64,000 bases of DNA from RUG12783 sp946409545 (GCA_946409545.1 CAMJWT010000008.1:12833-76832), one strand, 5' to 3'; shown: positions 36,781-47,107, counted from the stretch's first letter. The notes: generated from the sequence alone by a model not told the origin. Program-made: numbers and translations.

Positions 36781-37613
36781 TATATACGATAAACATTTAA
36801 TGAAGGATGATTAAATAATCTTAAATAATGTTTTGATCCTAATCCATTAGATATATATATATCATTGTCTCCTTCTTTATAATAATCTTTAGAATACTTA
36901 CTTTCATTAAATATACCTGCTATTTTAGGTAATTTAATTTCACCATATAATGTATGTCCAGCTAAAGTAATATCACAGTTTGTATTAAATTTGTCAAAAT
37001 AATCATAATTATGTATTAAACAAATATTATATCCATCAGTATTATTAACACTGGTTGGATTATTAATATTTAATCCTTTAACTGTAATACCATCGACCTC
37101 TTTATTGAATAGTTCTTTGGTATCATTATTAAGAATAGTAAAACCTGCTTCATTCATAACTTTTACAAAATCATCTTTATCAAGTTCACCATAAACAGCA
37201 TATTTTCCATAAGGTGCTTCTAACTCTTTAAAAAATTTAATTAAGTTTTCACTTTTAATTAAATTATAACTAGTATGAACTAAATCTCCAGTGAAAACAA
37301 TAATATCAGGTTTTATTTTTTTAATTTCTTTACTTATTTTAGTTAATTCAGAATCTCTAATTGTTCCCCCATATAATAAATCAGATATTTGAACTATTTT
37401 TAATCCATGAAAACTATTAGGAATATTATCATATAAATATTTTTCTCGTGTTACAATGAAACTTGTTCCAACAAAACGCATGTATAAAAAGAAGAGAGTA
37501 ATTATAAATATAATAATTACGAGAACTTTAGATAATTTTTTAGAAAAGTTAATTCTTTTATCTTTTTCAATTTCATTTGTAATATCACGATTTATCTCAC
37601 GTCTACTTATCAT
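36771..37613 (-). CDS. Membrane-anchored metallophosphoesterase-like protein with degraded metal site
   Basis: 280 residues, N-terminal membrane helix (VLVIIIFIITLFFLYMRFV), then a calcineurin-like fold resembling YkuE (LKIVQISDLLYGG, KPDIIVFTGDLVH, YAVYGELDKDD, ICLIHNYDY, DITLAGHTLYGEIKLP). Four usual metal or catalytic residues are replaced: SDLH is SDLL (Leu80), GNHD is GELD (Glu143, Leu144), and the last His of GHxH is Leu. It may be non-catalytic or use a reduced site. The start overlaps the CPBP stop as ATGA, and the gene ends in TGA. Last gene of a three-gene minus-strand group. Confidence 0.75.
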   Translation of the reverse strand: MISRREINRDITNEIEKDKRINFSKKLSKVLVIIIFIITLFFLYMRFVGTSFIVTREKYLYDNIPNSFHGLKIVQISDLLYGGTIRDSELTKISKEIKKIKPDIIVFTGDLVHTSYNLIKSENLIKFFKELEAPYGKYAVYGELDKDDFVKVMNEAGFTILNNDTKELFNKEVDGITVKGLNINNPTSVNNTDGYNICLIHNYDYFDKFNTNCDITLAGHTLYGEIKLPKIAGIFNESKYSKDYYKEGDNDIYISNGLGSKHYLRLFNHPSLNVYRIYKK

Positions 37614-38320
37614 TTCATCACCACAGGGATTATTGCAATAAGTGATAGTACAGTATTATGGAACATATGTGCAAGAATTGTTGTATAAATATTATCTGTA
37701 TCTACTAAACACTTAGCGAAAGCGGATCCAAAAGCACCATATGATAATATAAATAAATATTCAAGATTATTAGATGAACCTATTACATGCATAAGACCAA
37801 ATAAGAATCCACTAGCAACAATAAATATTATTTTATTCTTAAAACAATCTTGTAATGATTTTCTAAACATCAACTCTTCAATAATAGGAGCAAATAGGGA
37901 AGTAGCAAAAAACATTAATAATGGTTCACTTTTTAAAAATGATTGTACAGCTTCTTCATTTTCACCAGCAGTTTGAATAAAGGTTCCTAAAATGGTATTA
38001 ATTATTGTCATTGCAAGAAATCCAATAAACCACCATTTAATAGCAACTTTTGCATATTGAACAAAACTATTTTTAAAGTCTTTCCATTTATCTATAAGAT
38101 ATTTTCGATAACGAATTATATATATTATGATAAATACAACATATTTAGCATACATACATAATACTTTCAATCTAGGTGATAAATCATCATATTTTATACC
38201 TAGTGCATACCAAACTATTTCAAATAACATGAAAGCAAAAATTGTTATGATAAAAAAAACAATTTCTTTCGTTTTACTATTGACGTTATTGTTTACAACT
38301 TCATTTACATTGTTATTCAT
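37610..38320 (-). CDS. CPBP family intramembrane glutamic protease (CAAX/Abi type)
   Basis: 236 residues with several membrane helices. Motif 1 EELMFRKSLQD (EExxxR), motif 2 FGLMHVIG (FxxxH), motif 3 LAHMFHNTVL (HxxxN/B). Members cleave within the membrane or act in bacteriocin self-immunity, and partners cannot be read from sequence. RBS GGTGATAAT. Overlaps the phosphoesterase by 4 bp. Confidence 0.88.
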   Translation of the reverse strand: MNNNVNEVVNNNVNSKTKEIVFFIITIFAFMLFEIVWYALGIKYDDLSPRLKVLCMYAKYVVFIIIYIIRYRKYLIDKWKDFKNSFVQYAKVAIKWWFIGFLAMTIINTILGTFIQTAGENEEAVQSFLKSEPLLMFFATSLFAPIIEELMFRKSLQDCFKNKIIFIVASGFLFGLMHVIGSSNNLEYLFILSYGAFGSAFAKCLVDTDNIYTTILAHMFHNTVLSLIAIIPVVMK

Positions 38321-38371
38321 ATTATCACCATAATAATCTTAACACAATATAGACAAAATAAAAAGATGTAA

Positions 38372-38590
38372 TTAAACTAGTTTTACATCTATTACTTCAG
38401 GAATTTCATTAACTAATATTTCTTTTATACCATCATTTAATGTTACGTTTTGAAGACCACAATCAGCACATGCTCCCATAAACTTTATATAAGCAACACC
38501 ATCTTCATATTTAACAAGTTCAATATCTCCACCATCGTTTATAAGAAATGGTCTTAGTTTATCAAGAACAACATTTATTTTTTCTTCCAT
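38372..38590 (-). CDS. NifU C-terminal domain-type iron-sulfur scaffold
   Basis: 72 residues: the stand-alone Nfu domain (VLDKLRPFLINDGGDIELVKYEDGVAYIKFMGACADCGLQNVTLNDGIKEIL) with the CxxC cluster ligand pair. It carries Fe-S clusters to apoproteins. Promoter TATAAT near 38609-38614 and RBS GAGGTGA on the minus strand. Probably first gene of the group with the CPBP protease and phosphoesterase. Confidence 0.92.
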   Translation of the reverse strand: MEEKINVVLDKLRPFLINDGGDIELVKYEDGVAYIKFMGACADCGLQNVTLNDGIKEILVNEIPEVIDVKLV

Positions 38591-38684
38591 AAGTCACCTC
38601 ATATGTATTATAGCACTTTTTCGTTATTTACACTTGATTTTTAATGCATTTTAGTATACAATCTATATTGTTATTTGAGTTTAC

Positions 38685-38761
<77 letters not shown>

Positions 38762-38769
38762 TTTATGAG

Positions 38770-38794
38770 TAAAACATCCTTTGGATGTTTTTTT
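38770..38794 (+). terminator. Terminator of tRNA-Arg
   Basis: AAAACATCC-TTT-GGATGTTTT with a T run, 9 bases after the tRNA. Confidence 0.85.
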
Positions 38795-38838
38795 GTTAAT
38801 TTAATTCTTTTTTATGTTATAATTTCTATGGAGGATTT

Positions 38839-40434
38839 ATGAAAAGAAATTTATATGGTATTTCTATACTAACAATCACAGGATTATATGGAATGTTAGC
38901 TGCAGTTATTATTTTAGCTTTTGCTTTAGCTGACCTACCTATAACAACAGCACTTCTTATTAGTATAATTACTTTGGTAATTCAATTTCTTATTTCACCA
39001 TGGTTAACAGATTTAACTATGAAATGGTTTTATAAAGTTGATTTTCATGCAACAATGCCAGATTACGTTAATAACTTTATAGATACTATTTGTACGAAAT
39101 ATAATATGAAAAGACCAAAGATTGGTTATATTAATGATGGTGCTCCTAACGCATTTACTTATGGAAGAACAAAAAATGATGCAAGACTTGTTTTGACAAG
39201 AGGGGATTTTGAGTTATTAACAGAAGATGAAGTATTAACTGTCATCGGACATGAACTAGGTCACGTTGTTCATTACGACATGCTTGTTATGACTTTTGCT
39301 CAACTTGTACCACTTGTACTATATTACATATATAAAGTATGTACAGAAGGAGATAGTGGTGATAGTAAGAATAATGCTGCTGCTGTTGGTATTGTTGCTT
39401 ATGTATTATATATTGTATCTCAATATATTATTTTATGGTTATCAAGAACAAGAGAATATTATGCTGATGAATTCTCAGTAAAAGAAACAGGCAATCCAAA
39501 TGGATTACAACGAGCTCTTATTAAAGTAGGCTTTGGTCTATCTATTGCAACATCTGATAAGAAGAATCATTCTGTAAAAGATGTTGGTGCTTTAGGTTTA
39601 TTTGATTCTAAAACAGCAAAAGCTCTTGTTATTGCATCTAATAATAACTTATCAGATACAGATAATGTTAAGAATGCAATGAAATGGGAAATGTGGAATC
39701 CATGGGCTAAATATTATGAACTTAATTCTACACACCCTTTAATTTCTAAAAGATTAGAAGCTATTAGTAAATATGCTCCTGATTATAATCAAACACCATA
39801 TGTGGTATTTGATTTACAAAAAACAGAATCTTATGTTGGTAACTTCTTATTTGAAGTATTAATTGCAATTATGCCAACAATAACAGTTATTTTAACATTA
39901 TTCGCTACAGTAATGATGATGGCTTTAATGGATGATCCTGATGCATGGAAATTATCTCTTGGTGTAGGATTACTTTTAATGGCATTATTTGGCTTTATAA
40001 AATACAGAAGAGCTCATAGAAAGGGCGAATATCAAAAAACAACAGTTAGAGATTTATTAGGTCTTGTTAATGTATCTGGTATTACTTCAGTACCTTGTAG
40101 TGTTACAGGTAAAATAATTGGTAGGGGAGATCCAGGTTGTATCTTCAGTGAAGATTATATTGTTCAAGATGATACAGGTATTATCTTCCTAGATTATAAT
40201 CAACCATTAAGATTATTAAATAAGATTTTTGCGATTTTTAGATCACAAAAATATATTAATCAATTAGTAACAATAAGAGGTTGGTATAGACGTAGTCCAA
40301 CACCATTTATTGAAATATATGAATGGGAAGTATTAGGTGATAAGAAAAAGATTTATTCATTTATTACAAATGTTATTCTTTATATCTTATTAGCTTTAGG
40401 TGGATTAGTACTTACAATATTATATTTTATATAA
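38839..40434 (+). CDS. M48 (HtpX-like) membrane zinc protease with C-terminal extension
   Basis: 531 residues, much longer than HtpX (about 290). Two N-terminal membrane helices, cytoplasmic zinc site VIGHELGHVVHYDM with third ligand in REYYADEFS, two more helices near residues 335-395, and an extension GKIIGRGDPGCIFSEDYIVQDDTGIIFLDYNQP that looks like an OB-type beta domain, then a last helix. Family role: membrane protein quality control. RBS GGAGG just after a TATAAT. Confidence 0.88.
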   Translation: MKRNLYGISILTITGLYGMLAAVIILAFALADLPITTALLISIITLVIQFLISPWLTDLTMKWFYKVDFHATMPDYVNNFIDTICTKYNMKRPKIGYINDGAPNAFTYGRTKNDARLVLTRGDFELLTEDEVLTVIGHELGHVVHYDMLVMTFAQLVPLVLYYIYKVCTEGDSGDSKNNAAAVGIVAYVLYIVSQYIILWLSRTREYYADEFSVKETGNPNGLQRALIKVGFGLSIATSDKKNHSVKDVGALGLFDSKTAKALVIASNNNLSDTDNVKNAMKWEMWNPWAKYYELNSTHPLISKRLEAISKYAPDYNQTPYVVFDLQKTESYVGNFLFEVLIAIMPTITVILTLFATVMMMALMDDPDAWKLSLGVGLLLMALFGFIKYRRAHRKGEYQKTTVRDLLGLVNVSGITSVPCSVTGKIIGRGDPGCIFSEDYIVQDDTGIIFLDYNQPLRLLNKIFAIFRSQKYINQLVTIRGWYRRSPTPFIEIYEWEVLGDKKKIYSFITNVILYILLALGGLVLTILYFI

Positions 40435-40446
40435 TTGACAAATTAG

Positions 40447-40473
40447 ACACTTCTATTTATAGAAGTGTTTTTC
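40447..40473 (+). terminator. Rho-independent terminator
   Basis: ACACTTCTA-TTTA-TAGAAGTGT followed by TTTTCTTTT. Confidence 0.85.
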
Positions 40474-40507
40474 TTTTGTGTTAATAAAGGATATAATTAT
40501 AGTAGAG

Positions 40508-43500
40508 ATGATGTATATGGTAGAAGAGAATAAGTTAGAAAAAACTAATACTATTAAAAATAAAACAATTGTTTTAGTTTCTTTGATATTGCCACTTTTA
40601 CTAATAATTGGTTTTCTATTAAAACCTATATTTTTAAAAAATAATGAAGAAATTTCTCTTGGTGATATAAATGAAACGATGGATTATCAGTTTAGAGTAA
40701 GTTGGAATGACTACGGATATGAAAGTTATAGACCACAAAGTGTAAAATATGATTTATATAATGTTTTAGATGAGGATACAGTAGTTAGTTCAGTAACATT
40801 ATCTTTTAATCAAAATACTCATGTCACATATGGCACATTTTCAAATGTCCCAAAATATAATTCAAATAATAGTTTAGCAAAGTATATTATAAAGCAAGAA
40901 CCTATTGATAATTATACACAAACTTATAATAAGTCTGTAAGAAAAGGACTCTGTATAGAATTTGGTAATGACATAGAGTTTAGTGGTAATGAAACATATC
41001 TTGTTTTTTTATTTAAGAATACTGATAATGATAGACATTATTTAAAAAGTAGATATTCAAATGAAAAATTCTATGCTAATGATTTAAAAAATAAAACAGT
41101 TTGTATTCCAACACCACAAACTGAATATTTTGAAATTTATGGTGGCAGTACATCAAGACTAGAAATAAAGAGAATCTATCCAGTAGATAATGTAAGTTAT
41201 AGTTCAACTAAATATAACCGATTTACTATTTTTCGACCATATTATGGCGATTACTATCCTTCTAGGTCACCAGCTGCATATTCATGGCAATCAACAACTA
41301 CAAACTTTCCAGGTGCTGATATTATATATAATGGTGTTAATTATTATGATTATTCATATGACGTTGAATGGGAAGATACTGATTATGAATCAATTCGTCC
41401 TAGTGAAGTAACAGTAAATCTTTATAATGAAAATGATTTATCTATTGTATTGCAAACGCAAACTTTAAATATAACAAATACGACTTACTACAATAGATGG
41501 AGTGGAACTTTTAAAAACGTTGCTAGATATAATGAAGATGGTACAAAAGCAAAGTATATTATCAAGCCAATACCACAAAACAATTATGTTAATTATTATG
41601 ATAGAAAATATGATGCAAATGCCACATGTATAGAATTTGGAGAAAATGTTTTCAATGGAGATGAATCTAAAACACTTCGAATTGGATATTTAAGTAGTAT
41701 TGTTTATTTGTATCAAAATAGAACTGATATCTTTAAATATAATGATTTAAAGAACAAAACGATTTGTGTTCCGTCATATAATGGAATTTTTAAACTTTTC
41801 CTAAATGGGGATATTAGTAATTTAGATATCAAATATATATATCCAGATTATAATCCTTTTAGTGAATCTATCGGTTACGATAGTGAAGATGATGTTAAAG
41901 AAGATTTTTTTAACGAAAACTATCCACAAAATAGTGCTAACAACCTTGTTTCTTATATGTTTAAAAGTTCTAAAAAACCTTTTCCAAATGCTAATTTAAT
42001 TAAATTTTCATATAATAAATATGATTTGAAATTTGACAAATATTGGGAAAATGATAGTAGTGAGTATAGGCCAAACAGTTCAGAATTCTACTTATATAGA
42101 AAAGATAATTTAAATGAGGTTTTGAGTACTGTTGTCCTAGATTCAAGCAATGTTGATCCTGATGACAGTAATCACTGGATAGGAACATTTAAAAACATAA
42201 GAAAATATGATGATAATGGAAATAGAATAGAATATGCTATTAGAGAAAAGCCTATTCCAAACTATATAACATCATATGATTCAAAAGATGGCTTATCAAT
42301 AAAATTTAATGAAAATACAAAATTTGGATATTCTAGTGCAGCCCATCTTTATGTATATAATCCATTTTATGGGTGGAAAAATTTTGTTAATAATGTTAGT
42401 TATAGTTCATTAGGTGATAATGTAGGTGGTAAGACATATGATCTTAGTTTCCTTGATGATAAAAGATTGCAATCTTTAAATTCGTCTCTTTCAAGCGCAA
42501 TCAATCTCGATCCTAAAGATACTATCTTTGGTAAAATAATTGAATTTATAGGGCAAGATTATCCAGAAATGTATCATAATACTTCATTAATGGATGATTA
42601 TACTTATATGTATAGTTATTCTTTGTCAGATCATAGTCAAAAACTATTCTTTACATATCGTGGAGATAGTTGGCAAGGAGATTATGGTTTGAAAATCGAT
42701 AAAATTACGACAATAGGTGATGAAGTTATTATTACATCTAGATTAAATTTTAGAGATTTAGAAATAACAAAAGAATGGGATGATAAAGGATATGAAAATT
42801 TAAGACCATCTAATGTAACAATCGATATCTATAGTGCTAAAGATTTAAATAATCCAATAAAAACTGTTCAATTATCAACTTCTGATATAGTTGATGAATA
42901 TACTTGGAAGAAGACAATTAATAACTTACCTAAATATGATGAATCATTAGCTGAAATAGAATATATTATCTCAGAAAGAAAAATAAGCGATGATTATATT
43001 ACAGTTTATGATGCTGACCCATCATATAATGGATTAGCTATTGAATTTGCGGATGATATATATGGAGTAGGTTATATTTATACTGGTTATAGCTTAGAAA
43101 ATGGAACTTTATATTATAGTGGTAATGGTCGAAAAGGATATTATCATCCTAGAACTGGTAGAAATAGTGGATATCAAGATGATATTTCAGGAAGAACAGC
43201 GTTCATTAAAACAAAGAATTTGTATTTAAAGATTGATAATAATAGTGAATATGATAATGTTGACGGTAACTTCAACGTAAAAATTAATGATATTTACCCT
43301 GTTCAATATACCAATAGTAATTCTCATACAACGAATTTAAATAGTTATGGTAATATTTATGATTTAGGTATTTCATCCTATAATGATTATTTAGACGTTC
43401 AAAATAATGATGAATATGTAAACAAATACTTGCTTTGGGAATATAAATGGGAAGGATCTCTTGTTCCCAAAAAGAATTGTTTCATTATAAGAAATAAAAT

Positions 43501-45418
43501 TAATAAAACGTCCATTCCAATTGAGAAAGAATGGAATGATCCAGGTTTTGAAAGTAATAGACCCGAAAAAGTAAAGTTTAATCTATATAATATAAAAGAT
43601 GAAACTAAAATTGTTAGTACACTTGAATTAACAAAGAGCAATGAAAATCATAACAATAGTCATGAGTGGAAAGGAACTTTTAATAATATTCCTAAATTTA
43701 ATAATAACGGTACCGTAGCAGAATATATTGTAAAAGAAGTGGAAAATGATAAATATGATGTTAAGTACAATTTAAATAAAACGGGATACTGTGTAAAAAT
43801 GACATCATATTTTAAACAAAATAATAATGTACATGTTAATTTTAGAGTGAAAAACGGGGATGATTATTTATACATTTCTAATAAAAATAATTCATATTCA
43901 AATAATATTGTAAATGCTTCATTAAAAAATGGCGAAATATGTTTTGAGACTGATAGTGATGATATTTATATAGAATATAATAATAGAAACAATGGTAAGC
44001 AAATTACTTGGTATGGTGGGCATGAACTTAACAGGTACTTTTATTATAATTATCCATTAATTGAATCTATTTATCCAGTTAATTTAGAAGAATATGATTA
44101 TTCTGTTGGAACTCAAAAAGATACAACTGTACATGATTATGTGGAAGTTAGGGATAATGAGCCATTTGATACCTATGAGAGAAATTATCGACTTCCAGAT
44201 AGAATGAGCTATTATTATCAAACTTATATTCATTATAAATGGGAGCCGAAAGATGAAACTTTTGTTGGTTCAGATATAATTATTAATACTGCAAATATGA
44301 GAAGCGAACAATATATTAAAGAATTTGATGATACTGGATATGAATTATTTAGACCAAAAGAATTAAAATTCGCTTTATATGAAATAAATGGTATTATGCC
44401 AAGAGAAATAAAGACAATTAACACTAGAAATTGTAACGAAAACGTTTGTGAAATTGATTTCGGTGGTGTAATGGATAAAGATATTGATGGAAATCCAATT
44501 AACTATAGAATTGTTGAATTAGAAACATATGGATATGATGTTTCATATGAGGATAATAAAGTTATTAATAAAGCTGTTCCAATAGATGTAAATATTACTA
44601 AAGTTGATGATGAAAACAATAAATTAGCAGGAGCTAAGATAGGAATCTATAAAGATGATACTGAAATATTAACTTATGTAACATCTAATGAAGTATATGA
44701 AACTAAATTATTACCAGGAGAATATATAATTAAAGAATTAGAAGTACCTAAAGGTTATAAGAAGAGTTTTGATATTAATATCAAAGTTAATGAAGATGGA
44801 ACAATTGAACAAGATAATAATGTTGTTGATGTTATAACAATTGTTAATGAAAAAATAATAGGATTTGATATCAAAATAAAGAAAACAATGAAAGATTCTA
44901 ATGATAAATTTAACTTTAGAATAACTATTGAAAACTTTAATGATGCAGTTAACTATATTGGAGATAAAACTGGAACATTAGTATTCAAAGATGGGGTTGC
45001 AGATATTGAATTAGGTGCAAATGAATATATAATATTAAAAGATATACCTATTGATTCCAAATACGAAATAGTTGAACTAGAAGAAGATTATAATTTAACA
45101 ATAAAAGGAACAAATGAGGGTATATTAAAACAAAATACCGAAATAGAATTCATTAATGAAAAGAAAGTAGTTCCAATAGTTGAACCAACTCCAAGTACAA
45201 TAGATGATGAAGTAATTGATGCTGTTAATGGTAATGATGATAAAGAAACTCTAACGGGTGATGATGAGCAAGAAACTCAAAATGGTGATGAAGAAACTAA
45301 TGTTAAAACACCAATAACAGGAATTACAAGTTATTTAAAATATATTGGATTATTGGTATTAATAAGTGTAGTAATTATATTTGTTATTCAAAAGCGTCAT
45401 TACAAAAATAATAATTAA
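40508..45418 (+). CDS. Giant Cna-B-type wall-anchored surface protein, complete paralogue
   Basis: About 1,636 residues. The GTG at 40478 precedes a TATAAT at 40492-40497, so translation must start at ATG 40508, 40511 or 40517; the leader is only a few bases. After an N-terminal signal anchor (IVLVSLILPLLLIIGFLLKPIF) come six Cna-B-like units (WNDYGYESYRP, WEDTDYESIRP, WENDSSEYRP, WDDKGYENLRP, WNDPGFESNRP, FDDTGYELFRP), each with inserts of 60-150 residues, then SpaA-like and FctA-like domains, an acidic linker, TPITG, a membrane helix and a basic tail. Probably a wall-linked, isopeptide-stabilised adhesin. Carries two DNA blocks identical to the gene at the left edge. Confidence 0.88.
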   Translation: MMYMVEENKLEKTNTIKNKTIVLVSLILPLLLIIGFLLKPIFLKNNEEISLGDINETMDYQFRVSWNDYGYESYRPQSVKYDLYNVLDEDTVVSSVTLSFNQNTHVTYGTFSNVPKYNSNNSLAKYIIKQEPIDNYTQTYNKSVRKGLCIEFGNDIEFSGNETYLVFLFKNTDNDRHYLKSRYSNEKFYANDLKNKTVCIPTPQTEYFEIYGGSTSRLEIKRIYPVDNVSYSSTKYNRFTIFRPYYGDYYPSRSPAAYSWQSTTTNFPGADIIYNGVNYYDYSYDVEWEDTDYESIRPSEVTVNLYNENDLSIVLQTQTLNITNTTYYNRWSGTFKNVARYNEDGTKAKYIIKPIPQNNYVNYYDRKYDANATCIEFGENVFNGDESKTLRIGYLSSIVYLYQNRTDIFKYNDLKNKTICVPSYNGIFKLFLNGDISNLDIKYIYPDYNPFSESIGYDSEDDVKEDFFNENYPQNSANNLVSYMFKSSKKPFPNANLIKFSYNKYDLKFDKYWENDSSEYRPNSSEFYLYRKDNLNEVLSTVVLDSSNVDPDDSNHWIGTFKNIRKYDDNGNRIEYAIREKPIPNYITSYDSKDGLSIKFNENTKFGYSSAAHLYVYNPFYGWKNFVNNVSYSSLGDNVGGKTYDLSFLDDKRLQSLNSSLSSAINLDPKDTIFGKIIEFIGQDYPEMYHNTSLMDDYTYMYSYSLSDHSQKLFFTYRGDSWQGDYGLKIDKITTIGDEVIITSRLNFRDLEITKEWDDKGYENLRPSNVTIDIYSAKDLNNPIKTVQLSTSDIVDEYTWKKTINNLPKYDESLAEIEYIISERKISDDYITVYDADPSYNGLAIEFADDIYGVGYIYTGYSLENGTLYYSGNGRKGYYHPRTGRNSGYQDDISGRTAFIKTKNLYLKIDNNSEYDNVDGNFNVKINDIYPVQYTNSNSHTTNLNSYGNIYDLGISSYNDYLDVQNNDEYVNKYLLWEYKWEGSLVPKKNCFIIRNKINKTSIPIEKEWNDPGFESNRPEKVKFNLYNIKDETKIVSTLELTKSNENHNNSHEWKGTFNNIPKFNNNGTVAEYIVKEVENDKYDVKYNLNKTGYCVKMTSYFKQNNNVHVNFRVKNGDDYLYISNKNNSYSNNIVNASLKNGEICFETDSDDIYIEYNNRNNGKQITWYGGHELNRYFYYNYPLIESIYPVNLEEYDYSVGTQKDTTVHDYVEVRDNEPFDTYERNYRLPDRMSYYYQTYIHYKWEPKDETFVGSDIIINTANMRSEQYIKEFDDTGYELFRPKELKFALYEINGIMPREIKTINTRNCNENVCEIDFGGVMDKDIDGNPINYRIVELETYGYDVSYEDNKVINKAVPIDVNITKVDDENNKLAGAKIGIYKDDTEILTYVTSNEVYETKLLPGEYIIKELEVPKGYKKSFDINIKVNEDGTIEQDNNVVDVITIVNEKIIGFDIKIKKTMKDSNDKFNFRITIENFNDAVNYIGDKTGTLVFKDGVADIELGANEYIILKDIPIDSKYEIVELEEDYNLTIKGTNEGILKQNTEIEFINEKKVVPIVEPTPSTIDDEVIDAVNGNDDKETLTGDDEQETQNGDEETNVKTPITGITSYLKYIGLLVLISVVIIFVIQKRHYKNNN
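43559..43739 (+). repeat. 181-bp perfect repeat, copy B (shared with 1632-1812)
   Basis: Same sequence as 1632-1812 in the fifth Cna-B unit of the paralogue. Confidence 0.9.
44372..44597 (+). repeat. 226-bp perfect repeat, copy B (shared with 2433-2658)
   Basis: Same sequence as 2433-2658, in the sixth Cna-B unit. Confidence 0.9.
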
Positions 45419-45447
45419 AAAGAGTTATCATTGATAACTCTTTTTTA
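45416..45447. terminator. Bidirectional terminator
   Basis: AAAAAGAGTTATCA-T-TGATAACTCTTTTT serves the two convergent genes. Confidence 0.85.
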
Positions 45448-46518
45448 ATAATATTCATCGCCTTTTCTTCGATCTAAGTTATTAGTAACTTTTCTTAAGA
45501 AATTAAAGTTTTTACGGGCATCTCTATCGTTTAACATTTTAACATATTTTGGGCCTCTTTTATCAACAGCTGTATATACATCTAATAACTTATTGGCAAC
45601 TCCTAATGTATATGCATAAGGGAAGATATCAAATACATAATTTTTATCTTCTTTTAATAATTCTTTTAATTTGCTTTCATTTAAATCATTTATGGTATTT
45701 TTAAATCTTTTTATTTGTCCAAAATATTTATGTCCTTCTTTATTCCTTTTTGGCATAATTAGAATAAGTGTATTCATAAACATTAACATTATAATATTAA
45801 TTAATAAGTTTATTGTATAAGCGTTATTTGTTAAGTTAAAGCCAACAATTAAAATAAAGAATAAACAGAATAGTGTTAGAAGTCTATAAATATATTTTGT
45901 TATATTACTTTTCATAGCTTTTAATGGTAAATATGATGCGATATAAAAAATCATAAATAAGCATATTAATCCATAATTAACGTTGTTACCTAATGTTTCT
46001 AAGAAAACTATTGTTACTGTAAGGAAGAGATTAACGATTACAATTAAGTCTGCAATCATAACATAAAATGCATTATTATAAAAATATAAATTATTAACAT
46101 GGGTAATATCATTTTTGAAATGTCTTATTTCATCTGTTACTTTATAAAAACTATCAACTAATTCATCTTCAATAACTGTATTTCTGTTTTTAAATAATTC
46201 ATCAAAGAATATTTTAATTTCATCTTTCTTTTTATATGTTTTTAATTTAACTAATTGAAATGAGTTTTTAATTTCTTCAATTCTTAAATAACCATTACTT
46301 GCAAGATAGAGTAATAAAGAATTAACATCTTTTTCTTTAGCTTCTCCTTTTAATAAAAATCCTGCATCGAGTGTTGATAACTCTTTTGGTAACTTATATA
46401 ATTTACCTTTAGTATTAAAATCTCCATCATATCCTTTAAGATACCATAGAAGTAAAATGGTTGCTGCTGATATGAGCATACATATTGTAAAAATTGATTC
46501 TAAATCCGCTAATAACAT
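45445..46518 (-). CDS. DUF2207-like membrane protein, N-terminally short
   Basis: 357 residues. The region PKELSTLDAGFLLKGEAKEKDVNSLLLYLASNGYLRIEE matches the cytoplasmic C-terminal part of DUF2207 proteins, with membrane helices at the N-terminus and at about residues 155-250. The large extracytoplasmic beta domain and signal peptide that usually precede it are missing. RBS AGGAAGG sets the start at the second ATG. Divergent from a LemA-like gene, a pairing often seen for these families. Confidence 0.7.
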   Translation of the reverse strand: MLLADLESIFTICMLISAATILLLWYLKGYDGDFNTKGKLYKLPKELSTLDAGFLLKGEAKEKDVNSLLLYLASNGYLRIEEIKNSFQLVKLKTYKKKDEIKIFFDELFKNRNTVIEDELVDSFYKVTDEIRHFKNDITHVNNLYFYNNAFYVMIADLIVIVNLFLTVTIVFLETLGNNVNYGLICLFMIFYIASYLPLKAMKSNITKYIYRLLTLFCLFFILIVGFNLTNNAYTINLLINIIMLMFMNTLILIMPKRNKEGHKYFGQIKRFKNTINDLNESKLKELLKEDKNYVFDIFPYAYTLGVANKLLDVYTAVDKRGPKYVKMLNDRDARKNFNFLRKVTNNLDRRKGDEYY

Positions 46519-46633
46519 AACATACCTTCCTATTCTAAAAACATTATAACATAATATTGAATTATTCTTAATAAAATTGTTAAATATGATTTACAAAACT
46601 GTATAATAATTATATAATTTCATTGGTGATATT

Positions 46634-47107
46634 ATGTTTTGGGTATTTTTTATCCTAATAGTTGGGTTGGTTGTATATATAAGTTATGTTTATAATGATT
46701 TTATTAATGTAAGAAGTAAAATTAGTGAAGAATGGGAAACAATGTGTACTAATTTAAAAGATCGTTTTGAAGTCTTCAAAGAATTAATGGACGCTAATAA
46801 AGATGTATCTTTTAATAGTCAAGAAGTTATCGATTTAATGGACAATCTTCAAAAAGTTACAAGTAAAGAAGAATTTGTTCCTTTATATCAATCTTTTGAA
46901 AAAAAAGTAAATGAATTTATTGAAACAATTGGTAAAGATAGTAACACTAATATTCTTACTAAACTTTATAGTACAAATAGTAAAATCGATTTCGTTAAAA
47001 ACTTTTATAACGAAAATGTATCATCATATAATAGAAAGATTGATATGTTTCCATCAAATCTTGTTGCTAAGGCAATGAATTATACTAAAGATACTTTACT
47101 ACCATAG
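46634..47107 (+). CDS. LemA-like membrane protein
   Basis: 157 residues: one N-terminal membrane helix followed by a helical bundle with the LemA pattern YNDFINVRSKISEEWETMCTNLKDRFEVF and the closing motif SYNRKIDMFPSNLVAKAMNY. LemA proteins are envelope proteins of unclear function. RBS GGTGAT after two TATAAT-like boxes. First gene of a run with the DUF308-like and transglycosylase-like genes. Confidence 0.75.
   Translation: MFWVFFILIVGLVVYISYVYNDFINVRSKISEEWETMCTNLKDRFEVFKELMDANKDVSFNSQEVIDLMDNLQKVTSKEEFVPLYQSFEKKVNEFIETIGKDSNTNILTKLYSTNSKIDFVKNFYNENVSSYNRKIDMFPSNLVAKAMNYTKDTLLP

Noticed and set aside
40478..40507. GTG at 40478 as start of the 1,636-residue surface protein
   Set aside because: It lies upstream of the likely -10 box at 40492-40497 and just after the previous terminator, so it would not be transcribed from this promoter.
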